Of a DNA stretch of 64,000 bases, positions 52,071 to 62,300 are shown piece after piece. Made by a program: the position numbers and the translations under genes. Under the pieces are notes generated by a model that saw only the letters and a list, made by a program, of their open reading frames with translations, ran no database searches and was not told the origin of the DNA. The DNA comes from an uncultured Bacteroidales bacterium (GTDB taxonomy: Bacteria; Bacteroidota; Bacteroidia; Bacteroidales; UBA1715): positions 117,745-181,744 of the forward strand of contig CALAUG010000030.1 of assembly GCA_937892155.1 (NCBI GenBank). The letters are read 5' to 3'. Position 1 is the stretch's first letter. Each line of letters begins with the position of its first letter.

Positions 52071-52640
52071 ATGACTGAAACAAAGGAATTGGTGATTATT
52101 GGTGGCCCAAATGGCTCGGGGAAAACAACATTCACCCAAAGTTACGTGGAGTTGCATCCCATGTCTTGTTTGAATGCCGACGAAATCGCCAAGGAATTGA
52201 ACCCTTCCGATATGAGCAAGGTGAGTGTTAGTGCGGGAAAAATTTTCTTTAATCGTCTGGAAGAATATAAAAATCGTCACGAAAGTGTGTTGATAGAGAG
52301 CACTTTGTCTGGTACATACCTCACAAAGATGATGGATGATTTTCATAATGAAGGATATGTTGTTACGTTGATATACGTTTTTTTATATTCACCGGAAGTG
52401 TGCATAGAACGTATTAAAGAACGTGTGATGAAAGGTGGACACTATGTCCCCGATCGTGATGTGATCCGCCGTTATTATCGAAGCAAAGAAAATTTTTGGA
52501 ACAATTATAAAAATCTTGCCGACAATTGGTACCTGATTTACAATTCCGAAAATAAATTCATACCGATAGCGTTAGGTATGAGAAACCAATTTTCCATAGA
52601 AAACAAAGATTATTTTTATAAGTTCGTAGGTAAATTTTAG
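52071..52640 (+). CDS. Zeta-toxin-like P-loop kinase
   Basis: The 189-residue protein has Walker A IIGGPNGSGKTT (9-20), LNADEIAKELNP, ESTLSGTYLTKMM and a late RIKERVMKGGHYVPDRDVIRRY. This is the arrangement of zeta toxin / zeta-like UDP-sugar kinases. Zeta toxins phosphorylate UDP-GlcNAc and block peptidoglycan synthesis, and need an epsilon antitoxin. No antitoxin ORF is adjacent, so a chromosomal metabolic or regulatory kinase is more likely. Many Bacteroidota have such lone copies. Confidence 0.82.
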   Translation: MTETKELVIIGGPNGSGKTTFTQSYVELHPMSCLNADEIAKELNPSDMSKVSVSAGKIFFNRLEEYKNRHESVLIESTLSGTYLTKMMDDFHNEGYVVTLIYVFLYSPEVCIERIKERVMKGGHYVPDRDVIRRYYRSKENFWNNYKNLADNWYLIYNSENKFIPIALGMRNQFSIENKDYFYKFVGKF

Positions 52641-52672
52641 TGCGTTTGATGACAATTTGGAGTGAAATTATA

Positions 52673-52680
52673 TAATTTTG
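52673..52680 (+). promoter_or_regulatory. -7 box of the first giant repeat-protein gene
   Basis: TAATTTTG (TAnnTTTG) lies 22 nt before the ATG at 52703. Two TTTG candidates at 52645 and 52656 are not at the ideal distance. Confidence 0.5.
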
Positions 52681-52702
52681 CGAGCAAATTAATCTCAAAC
52701 CA

Positions 52703-55700
52703 ATGAATAAACTACTATATGCGTTTAAACGTGTAGCTGTATTGGCTATGCTTATGTGCTCGGCACAGAGTGTTTTGTCTAATCCCGATGTTTTTACCAT
52801 TACGGCAATGTCATCGTCATCGTTCACAATTTCACGTTCCGATGCTTCTGCCGCAAGTTCTGTGTATTATTACACTCAAAATGGTTCTGCCGTTGGTGGA
52901 AAACATTTCACTCATGTGTATGGAACTTTGAATTTTGCAAAAGGTGAGACCCTAAAAAGTGTGTCAGTAGCATTGGCTACCCCATCGGGGGCTGATATGT
53001 ATGGCTCAGACCGTGAGTATTATATGTATATCTACAATACTCAAATGGGTCTAGCTTCGCAAAAGGCTACTATAACTAGTTCGAAAGGTTCGGTAACGTT
53101 TCCAACGGAAGAACTGTCATATGATATTAGAAAAGCGGAATTTGTATTTTATGCAACACCTTATGAACTTTTAAGTGAAAAATCAGTTGCCGATGCGTAT
53201 GGTTCTAACAATGCTATTACTTATTATGATAATATTGGTCAGGCATACAAGTATAAATTCAATGTTCATTATACTTCACATACGTTTACTGATAAAGAAG
53301 GTTGGCGTTATATCGGTATCAATGTTGGAGGAAAGGCATCGCAGCCTTGGGCAACACATGGGGGTTGTAAAACTTTAACAGGAGCAACCGATAACTTATA
53401 CAATTCTGTATGGGATTCATATATATATAAAGCTTTTACTAACACTATTTGGCCGATTCGTAATTATAGCACGTATGGAAATGCTGGGGATAAATTTTTC
53501 TGGAATTCATCATCGTATTGGGATCTTGGGAATAATAACACGAATCTTCATGAACAAAAATTTAATACAGGTCGTACGGATTATTCATATACTTCGGATG
53601 GTTATTTTGCAATAACGAAAACGGCTGCCCAAGGAAAAGTAGGTATTACGTTTGACGGCTCGGGAGGAAGTGGCTCTAAGGAAAAAGAGTATATCGGCTC
53701 GCTTTTCATTAATATAAAACTATTCGATGACATTGTACCTTCGGTTACCGACGTAATGGTGAATAGTTCCGCTATACAAACTTCTGGAAATAAAATGACA
53801 GTGGCTGTCCGTTTCAACGAGATAGTTACCTGTTCTAATCCAACGGCAGCAGTAAAAATTGGTTCTGCAAACTATACATTTACTTATAGTGGCGGTTCGG
53901 GAACAAATGTGTTGTATTTTACGGGAACACCAATAACAACGGGAACAACGCTTACTATTGCAAGTATAACGGGTACCATACAAGATATTGCAGGCAATAG
54001 TGCTAATGTGTCGTCTGTTAATAAAACAGCAAGCATTAAGTTGAATACCGCATATTCTGTAACACTCAATACTAATTCCGGTACAATAGAGGGTGGAAAA
54101 ATAACATCTTACGTATATGGCATAGGAGCAACATTGCCAACCGATGTAACGAAAAAAGGTTATGAATTCGCAGGTTGGTACGATAATTCGGCATGTACAG
54201 GAACTAAAGTTACATCAATTTCCACAACTGCTTCGGGCAACAAAACGTATTATGCAAAATGGACTCCTTGTACGTATACTGTTACTTTGAATAATCAAAA
54301 TGCCACAACTCCAGGTAAAGCAAGCGTGACGGCAACATACGGCTCGGCATTGCCGTCAATTAGCAGTAATTTGCCAACAAGAACAGGTTACACGTTTGGT
54401 GGTTATTATACCGAAGTGAATTTCCGTGATTGTTCATTATCCCAAACTACAAGTTCATTGAATGGAACACAATTCTACACTTCTTCGGGAGTTGGAAGCA
54501 CATGGACATTCTCGGCAATTCAAACTATTCCAACAACATTGTACGCAATGTGGACTGCAAATTCCTACAATGTGTCGTTCGACAAAAATGGAGGTTCTGG
54601 AACTGCAATGACCAATAGAAAATATTGTTACGACCAATCTTATTCGTTGCCAAGTTGCACATATACACGCTCTGGTTATACGTTTAAAGGTTGGGCTACT
54701 TCGTCGTCGGCAACTTCTGCAACCTACGGCAATAGTGCTACGGTAAGCAATTTGGCAACAAGTGGAACTGTTACATTGTATGCAATTTGGGAGAAAAATA
54801 AATATACAATCACTTTGAACAACCAAAGTGCCACTACAACTGGAACAAAGAGCGTTGAGGTTTATTATGGAGACAAATTACCTGAAATAACGGTTCCTAC
54901 AAAAGTAGGAAATTCATTTGCAGGATATTATTCTTCAACAAATGGTTCGGGGACACAATATTACAAGGCCGACGGAACAAGTACGTATTCGTGGTCAACT
55001 GCTTCAAGCGCAACATTGTATGCATACTGGGAAACAGGAGTTTATAGCATTACCTACAACAATAATAGTGGTACAATTACAACAGAAGATTATGCTACGC
55101 AATATAATTACGGGACGTCGGTTGCTTTGCCTGCAATAGAACGTGAGGGTTGTGATTTTGGCGGTTGGTTCGACAATGCAAACTGCTCGGGTTCTGCTAT
55201 AACATCAATAACAACAACCGATTGGGGCGACAAAGTTTTCTATGCAAAATGGATTCCGAAAAGCTATTCGGTTGCGTTGAATCCAACATCGGGAACAATT
55301 AAGAGCGGAAATGTTACTACCTATACGTATGGAACGGGAGCAATTCTTCCTACAGCCACAAATATGGAACGTACAGGTTACGTGTTTGCTGGTTGGTACG
55401 ACAACGAAAGTTGTTCGGGAGAAGTTGTGAACGCCATTTCTGTTACGGATTTTGGTAGTAAGGAATTTTGGGCAGCTTGGGAAGAAGGCGGTTATGTTGT
55501 TACTTTCCAAACAAATGGAGGTACAATCAATGAAGGCAATTTTGTGAGCTACAAATATGGAACTGGTGCTGTATTGCCTACAAATGTCACCAAAATAGGT
55601 TATACATTTGCTGGTTGGTACGAAAATTCAAGTTGTACGGGAACTCCAACAACCGAAATCTCGGCAACTGATGTTGATAACAAATCATTCTGGGCAAAAT

Positions 55701-58700
55701 GGACGGAAAACACGTATTCGGTTACCTTGAATGCAAATGGCGGCGACATCAATAATAATTCTAAGGTAGAAAATTACACCTATTCGGTAGGAGCAAGTTT
55801 GCCTACAAATGTTACCAAAACAGGTTATGTTTTTGCTGGTTGGTTCAATAATGAGGAATGCGAAGGCAGTCCAATTTCGTTAATCACTACTGTTGATTAT
55901 GGCGACAAAGAATATTGGGCAAAATGGGAAATTGTAACATACGATATTGCATTCAATATCAATGGTGGAACTATTTTGGACGAAACGGTTGCAGAATCAT
56001 ATCAGTTGGGACAAGAAATTACGCTTCCTGAAAATGTGGAAAGAGTTGGTTACACGTTTGGTGGCTGGTTCAACAACTCAAACTTCACAAACGAACGTGT
56101 ATTCAAAATCGGAAATACCGAAGTTGGCGACAAAGTGTTCTATGCGAAATGGTTCGTAAATAATTATTCTGTTTCGTTGGAAACGAATGGCGGAACAATC
56201 AATTCCGGAAATGTTGAAAGTTATACATACGGTTACGGTGTTTCGTTGCCTGTTGATGTAACGAAACTTGGTTATTCGTTCGCAGGTTGGTTCGATGCCG
56301 ATAGCAACGCAGTTTCACGTATCACCGAAAATGATATTGATGATTTGACGTTCTACGCACATTGGAATAGAAATATGTATTCGGTTACGTTGAATGTGAA
56401 CGAAGGTTATATTGCCGAAGGAAATGTTGAAAGTTACACGTATGGCGAAAAAGTTGATTTGCCTACTAATGTTTCACGAGTTGGCTATACGTTCAAAGGG
56501 TGGTATGTAAATTCTAACTTCGACGGTTCGCCTGTTGTGTCAATTTCGGCACAAGATTACGGAAATAAATCGTTCTGGGCTAAATGGCAGTTAAATACAT
56601 ATTCCGTATCATTACAAACAAATGGCGGAACGATAAACTCCAAAGCTGTTACAAGTTACGAATTTGGCTCGGGTGCTATTTTGCCAACCGATGTTACAAA
56701 AACAGGTTACACGTTCCTTGGCTGGTTCTCCGACGCTCAATGCGAAGGTAATAGTGTCATAAATATCTCGGCAAATGCTTACGGCGATACCACATTCTAT
56801 GCAAAATGGATTGCTAATGTGTATAATATCACGTTTAACAACAATAGCGGATTTGTGATGGATAAAACAATTCCTTCGTATTATACGTATGGAACCACTA
56901 CTATAGAATTGCCTGATTCCGTAAATCGCGAAGGGTATTTGTTTGGTGGCTGGTTCAATAATTCAAATTATTTTGGTGAACCACAAACGGTTATTACTTC
57001 AACAGATTTGGATAATAAGGAATTTTGGGCGAAATGGATTCCTGCATCGAATACAATTTCATTCGAAACAGATGGAGGAATAATTAATTCAGGACTTGTT
57101 TCTGCATATTCAACAGGTGATGTGGTTATTTTACCAACCGATGTTACAAAAACAGGTTTTACGTTTGCAGGCTGGTATTCGGTGGCACGCGAGGATGCTA
57201 AAATTGATGATGAAGAAACTACGTCATCATACGAATCAATCAAGCAAATCTTTGCTTCGGATTTCGGCGATAAAGTTTACTACGCATGGTGGAATCAAAA
57301 TCAATACGAAATAACGTATTTGGTAAATCAGGGTAAAATCAATGGTGAATATGCTAAAACGTATGAATATGGAACTACAGTTGATTTGCCAACCGATGTA
57401 ACCCGCGATGGCTACACGTTCGCAGGTTGGTACAGCAATTCAAATTACGATGGTTCTGCAATTACAAGTATTGATACTGCTGATTTTGGAAATAAATATT
57501 TCTATGCAAAATGGACTATCAATAGTTATAAGGTTTCTGTAGAATACGATAAGGCAATGGGAACCGTGGAAGGAGCAGGTTTTTATAAACATGGCGAAGA
57601 AGCAACATTGGTTGCAAAAGCCGATGCTGGTTTTGAATTTGTGGAATGGACATTTGGCGGTCAAGCCGAAACAGATTCAATCATAAAAATTAATGTGACG
57701 GCCGATTCTGTTTTAACTGCCATATTCAAGCAAAAAGAATTTGTGTATGCTCTCGGTGCATTGGAATTTGACACATTGAAAACCGAAACTGAAATATTGC
57801 CAGTAAATTTGGCAGAACTGTTTGCATCAAGTGAAAACGGCGAAATCAGTTATTTGGTTTCAAGTTCGGCACCAAATGTTGTTCTTGCTCAAATTAACGA
57901 AGGCAAATTGTATTTGTCAACAATGGGAATTCAAGGAAAATCAACAATCACTGTAACTGCAAAATTGAAAAACGGCGAAAAGGCAGTTTTGAAAGCCGAT
58001 GCGGTAGTTGAATACAATTGCGATATTCAAGTTTCGGAAACAATCAAAAATGTTTCATGCTATGGCTTGTCCGATGGAAAAATTGAATTGAAGGCTGAAG
58101 AAAACTATCAATATCAATGGATTGATAAATTGGAAACAAAAGCAACAATCGCAAATATTCCAGCAGGCAATTATTCTGTTGTAATAACAGATGAACGTGG
58201 CTGTAAGATTATGAATACGTACACAGTTTCGCAACCTAACGAAATTATTGTTTCAATCGACACTGTTGAAAATCCTCGTTGCGACAAGGAAAGCCGAATC
58301 ATTTTGAAGGCTGATGGAGACTACACTTATTTGTGGAGCAACGGTTCAACTGAAAAAGATTTGATTGGAGCTGAAATAGGTGACTACGAGGTAATCGTTA
58401 CCGAACCAACAACAGGCTGTTCAATCACATTGAGTCAATCTCTTGAAATGTCAATCAAACAACCAGAGATTTCATTGGTGACGGTAAGTAAGGAATCAGG
58501 CAAAAACTTGATAGTTTGGGTACGCGAAAATACCGACCAAATTGATTACTACACAATCTATCGCGAAAGAGTTGCCGACGTGTATGATTCAATCGCAACG
58601 GTACCATATTCGGAAATTAGTGTATTTGAAGACCTCGCAGCCGATCCGAACGAGAAATCATGGGCATATAAAATTTCTGCAACGGATGTCTGTGGCCACG

Positions 58701-59272
58701 AAACGGCAATGAGCGAATTGCACAGAACTATTCATTTGCAAAAGAATAATGGTGCTTTTGCCAGTGAAATAAATCTGGAATGGAACGCATACGAAGGAGT
58801 TGACTATAACGCATTCTACATTATGCGTGAGACAACGGTGAGCGGATATACGTTCATAGATACGTTGACGACGGTTTCTTCCTACGAAAAATCTTATACT
58901 GATTTGGTACCAGCGGTTGGTACGAGCAACTATTATATCGGCATAAAATTGCCAGGAATAGTCAATCCAAAGGATTTCTTGAAAGCCGAATCGGGACCAT
59001 TTGCAATTGCATTGTCGAACATTGCAGAAGCTGAGAATGAAGAAGAAACTGCGATAGAAAATGTTGAAACAATACAAGTTGAGGTTTATGCTGTTGGACA
59101 TACAATCTATGTGAAGAACGCTGAAGGCAAGAACATAACGATTTACGACAATAATGGACGCAGTTTATCGCACCTGAACAATGCTCAAAACGAAAATGAA
59201 TTCACGATTCGTTTGGATGGAGTTTACTTTGTTAAAGTTGATAATGAGTTGTTTAAAGTAATTATACAATAA
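52703..59272 (+). CDS. Giant T9SS-exported InlB/Listeria-Bacteroides repeat protein (complete)
   Basis: The 2189-residue protein starts with a signal peptide (about 1-27) and then a Calx-beta-like domain (about 30-130, with GGKHFTHVYGTLNFAKGET). A divergent globular part and a Big_5-like Ig domain (about 345-440) follow. Residues 450-1606 hold about 15 repeats of about 72 residues with the InlB B-repeat/Flg_new pattern: a YSVTLNTNGG strand, an LPTNVTKTGYTFAGWY centre and a DKxFYAKW end. A more divergent copy follows (about 1607-1680). Two SprB-like domains (from about 1773), a pair of FN3-like domains and a T9SS sorting domain ending ITIYDNNGRS ... VYFVKVDNELFKVIIQ close it. It is probably a surface adhesin. 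Confidence 0.92.
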   Translation: MNKLLYAFKRVAVLAMLMCSAQSVLSNPDVFTITAMSSSSFTISRSDASAASSVYYYTQNGSAVGGKHFTHVYGTLNFAKGETLKSVSVALATPSGADMYGSDREYYMYIYNTQMGLASQKATITSSKGSVTFPTEELSYDIRKAEFVFYATPYELLSEKSVADAYGSNNAITYYDNIGQAYKYKFNVHYTSHTFTDKEGWRYIGINVGGKASQPWATHGGCKTLTGATDNLYNSVWDSYIYKAFTNTIWPIRNYSTYGNAGDKFFWNSSSYWDLGNNNTNLHEQKFNTGRTDYSYTSDGYFAITKTAAQGKVGITFDGSGGSGSKEKEYIGSLFINIKLFDDIVPSVTDVMVNSSAIQTSGNKMTVAVRFNEIVTCSNPTAAVKIGSANYTFTYSGGSGTNVLYFTGTPITTGTTLTIASITGTIQDIAGNSANVSSVNKTASIKLNTAYSVTLNTNSGTIEGGKITSYVYGIGATLPTDVTKKGYEFAGWYDNSACTGTKVTSISTTASGNKTYYAKWTPCTYTVTLNNQNATTPGKASVTATYGSALPSISSNLPTRTGYTFGGYYTEVNFRDCSLSQTTSSLNGTQFYTSSGVGSTWTFSAIQTIPTTLYAMWTANSYNVSFDKNGGSGTAMTNRKYCYDQSYSLPSCTYTRSGYTFKGWATSSSATSATYGNSATVSNLATSGTVTLYAIWEKNKYTITLNNQSATTTGTKSVEVYYGDKLPEITVPTKVGNSFAGYYSSTNGSGTQYYKADGTSTYSWSTASSATLYAYWETGVYSITYNNNSGTITTEDYATQYNYGTSVALPAIEREGCDFGGWFDNANCSGSAITSITTTDWGDKVFYAKWIPKSYSVALNPTSGTIKSGNVTTYTYGTGAILPTATNMERTGYVFAGWYDNESCSGEVVNAISVTDFGSKEFWAAWEEGGYVVTFQTNGGTINEGNFVSYKYGTGAVLPTNVTKIGYTFAGWYENSSCTGTPTTEISATDVDNKSFWAKWTENTYSVTLNANGGDINNNSKVENYTYSVGASLPTNVTKTGYVFAGWFNNEECEGSPISLITTVDYGDKEYWAKWEIVTYDIAFNINGGTILDETVAESYQLGQEITLPENVERVGYTFGGWFNNSNFTNERVFKIGNTEVGDKVFYAKWFVNNYSVSLETNGGTINSGNVESYTYGYGVSLPVDVTKLGYSFAGWFDADSNAVSRITENDIDDLTFYAHWNRNMYSVTLNVNEGYIAEGNVESYTYGEKVDLPTNVSRVGYTFKGWYVNSNFDGSPVVSISAQDYGNKSFWAKWQLNTYSVSLQTNGGTINSKAVTSYEFGSGAILPTDVTKTGYTFLGWFSDAQCEGNSVINISANAYGDTTFYAKWIANVYNITFNNNSGFVMDKTIPSYYTYGTTTIELPDSVNREGYLFGGWFNNSNYFGEPQTVITSTDLDNKEFWAKWIPASNTISFETDGGIINSGLVSAYSTGDVVILPTDVTKTGFTFAGWYSVAREDAKIDDEETTSSYESIKQIFASDFGDKVYYAWWNQNQYEITYLVNQGKINGEYAKTYEYGTTVDLPTDVTRDGYTFAGWYSNSNYDGSAITSIDTADFGNKYFYAKWTINSYKVSVEYDKAMGTVEGAGFYKHGEEATLVAKADAGFEFVEWTFGGQAETDSIIKINVTADSVLTAIFKQKEFVYALGALEFDTLKTETEILPVNLAELFASSENGEISYLVSSSAPNVVLAQINEGKLYLSTMGIQGKSTITVTAKLKNGEKAVLKADAVVEYNCDIQVSETIKNVSCYGLSDGKIELKAEENYQYQWIDKLETKATIANIPAGNYSVVITDERGCKIMNTYTVSQPNEIIVSIDTVENPRCDKESRIILKADGDYTYLWSNGSTEKDLIGAEIGDYEVIVTEPTTGCSITLSQSLEMSIKQPEISLVTVSKESGKNLIVWVRENTDQIDYYTIYRERVADVYDSIATVPYSEISVFEDLAADPNEKSWAYKISATDVCGHETAMSELHRTIHLQKNNGAFASEINLEWNAYEGVDYNAFYIMRETTVSGYTFIDTLTTVSSYEKSYTDLVPAVGTSNYYIGIKLPGIVNPKDFLKAESGPFAIALSNIAEAENEEETAIENVETIQVEVYAVGHTIYVKNAEGKNITIYDNNGRSLSHLNNAQNENEFTIRLDGVYFVKVDNELFKVIIQ
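54050..57520 (+). repeat. Tandem coding repeats, about 15 InlB B-repeat units (gene 1)
   Basis: Units of about 210-240 nt each encode a GYTFAGWY-centred repeat ending AKW. Most contain cysteine or asparagine variations, and units 2-4 are longer variants with an NNQ-ATT strand. The copies differ at many bases, which argues for old duplication followed by divergence rather than recent expansion. Confidence 0.85.
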
Positions 59273-59347
59273 ACTAATATAAGTAGTTCTTTATCGTAAA
59301 GATTCCAGCAATTTTTAGATATATATAGGTCGCAAAATTTTAATAAA

Positions 59348-62300
59348 ATGAAAAGTTATTTAAGATTATTCCAAAATTTTCAATTAAGTGTTCTTAGTCT
59401 CTTTTTATTCCTTTTCTGTTCTGTGCATCAAGTTTTTGCTGCCGAAGTTGAAATGGATGAAGCTGGCTTAAAGCAGGCCTGGAGTTTCTCATCTACTGCG
59501 ACTAAAAACGCACCGTATTTTGAATTTACCTACCCATTTCGTTTTGTGTCTTCCAGAGAATCGTGGAATGATGCAATGAAGGATATAAAATTGTGTATAA
59601 GTAAGGATAATAAGAATTGGACGACCGTTGCTACAATGTATCGTAGTCATGATAATTTGACTTATAAAAACACAGATTATGGCCGCTTTACACAGGTTAA
59701 AACTGGTACAAAAACAATACAAAATAAGGAAGGAGAAGCAGAAGTAAAAGTCGTAACCGTTCGCTTTTATCCAAGTGATATGTATATGTTCGAAGGATTT
59801 CGATATTTTAAATTCGATGCATGGTGGGATAATGACGATAACGACAGTGGTCGTGGAGATGAAAATGATCCCAATTGTGTATGGTCTTCATCTGCAGAAT
59901 GCCGTAATGTAACCGATCCTTTCACAGAAATTACTCGTACGGGACCAAATACTATCACGATGAAATCGGGTTCACTTTCTGACAATGATGTTTATGCCTC
60001 GGGACGATATGCTCGTTTAAATCTTTCTTCTAAATCTGGTTATATGGGTGATCAAGGAGGTATGTATGCTACAAGTAATTCTTCCGCTTCTTTATCAAAA
60101 TCAATGACCAATTCAACATTGGATACTAAGGGAGCAACCTACTATTGGTATTGGGAATCTAAAGTAGATAACCTTACTGTGGATAATAATTTTTATGGTT
60201 GTTCTGGCAGTTATACTCTTAGTAGTATTTTTTACGGAACAGAGCATACTATCAATTTCAAACCGTTGCCAAAACCTGCAAGTTTGACGGCAACAACTAC
60301 AACGAATACCCAAACTCCAGTAAAATTGAGTTGGCAGTCATTCTCTTCAACGGATTACGAAAAAGAGGGATATTGGTATATCTTTAGAAAATGTGGAAAT
60401 ACATCAACATTGTTGGCTTCAAATATATCTTTTGGAACAACTACGTACACAGATAATTCAGCCACGACAGAACAAACATACACGTATTACATCATATTTG
60501 TTCCAACATCGTGGATAACAAAACCAACAACATCAACGTACAATTCTTCGACTTATTCAGGTTTGTTGACTGCATCATCTTCTATTTCGACAACACGTAA
60601 CTTGTACGAAGTAAAAATTTCGGCAGAAGCAGGTGGTTTGGTCAAATTAAATAATGGCACAAGTGCAAGTTCTGTAAATAATTCATTTTATTATGGAACA
60701 AGTATTTCATATTCGGCAGTTGCGAATATAGGCTATACTTTTAAACAATGGAATGACGGCAAAACATCAGCATCTCAGGAAATTACCGTGACAGAAAATG
60801 TTACAAAAACAGCAAGTTTCACGGCTAACGAATATACGTTGGTGTTAAATCCGAATTGTACAGATTATACCGTAAAAGGTTCGTCGTCGGTAAAAGCAAC
60901 ATACAATGCAGATATGCCAAGCATTACGTGTCCTGAACGAACTGGTTACACATTTGCAGGATATTGGTCGTCAAACAATGGCGGAACACAATACTATAAA
61001 GCTGACGGAACAAGTAATTGTAAATGGAATTCAACTTCTCTCTCCGAACTATTTGCACGTTGGATAGCCAACACGTATACAATTACGTTCGATAATCAAT
61101 TGGCAACAACCGAGGGAACAGAAAATATAACAGCAACATATGGAAGTTCTTTGCCGTCAATTACTTTACCGACAAAAACAGGATATACATTCCAAGGTTA
61201 TTACTCAGGTAAAAATGGAGCAGGCAAACAATATTATACATCAACAGGAACAAGTGCGATTACGTGGGATTTGGCATCGAACACAACACTTTATGCATAT
61301 TGGAGACCGAATACATATACCGTTACTTTTGATAATCAATCTGCAACAACAAGTGGTACATCCTCAATTTCCGTAACGTATGATTTGGAAATGCCAACGA
61401 TTGTCATTCCTTCTAAAATTGGATTTTCTTTTGGTGGTTATTTCACCGAGCCAAATGGTGCAGGAATACAATATTTTGAATCCGATGGTTCTTCGGTTCA
61501 AAAAAGCGATATATTAACAGACATCACATTGTATTCATATTGGATAATTGCAACGTATTCAATTACATACAATAATTTGGAAGGTGCTGTTATCAATGAT
61601 GAAAATGTTGCACAAACATATCAGTCGGGTAACGAAATTGCATTGCCAACCAACGTATCAAAAGACGGTTGCACGTTTGCAGGTTGGTACAATAACGGAA
61701 ATTTAGAAGGCAACAAAATCGAAACAATTTCTGCCGATGAATATGGAGACAAAACATTTTACGCAAAATGGACTCCAAATCAATATTCTGTTACATTCCA
61801 TGCGAATGAGGGCGAAATTAATTCATGCGAAATTGCAACATATACTTTTGGCGTTGGTTCGCTATTGCCAAGTAATGTAACCAAAGCAGGTTTTATATTT
61901 TTTGGCTGGTTCGATAATGAATCATTGGAAGGCGAGCCAATCAGTCAAATCTCGGTTGCTGAATTTGGCGATAAAGAATATTGGGCTAAATGGGGCACCG
62001 ATGCTTACACAATTACATTAAATGCCAATGAAGGAACAATTCATAGTGGTAATGTTGTGGTATATACAGTAACAGACGAAATAACACTGCCTACAAATGT
62101 TACCAAACAAGGTCACGAGTTTATGGGTTGGTACAACAACTCGAACCTCGAAGGTTCCGAAATAAAGAAAATAGAACAAGGTAGCACTGGCAACAAGGAA
62201 TATTGGGCTAAATGGATTGTTAAAACTTACACGATTAATCTACACACAAACGAGGGTGTAATTCAATCTGGAAATATTGATTACTATACGTATGGAATAG

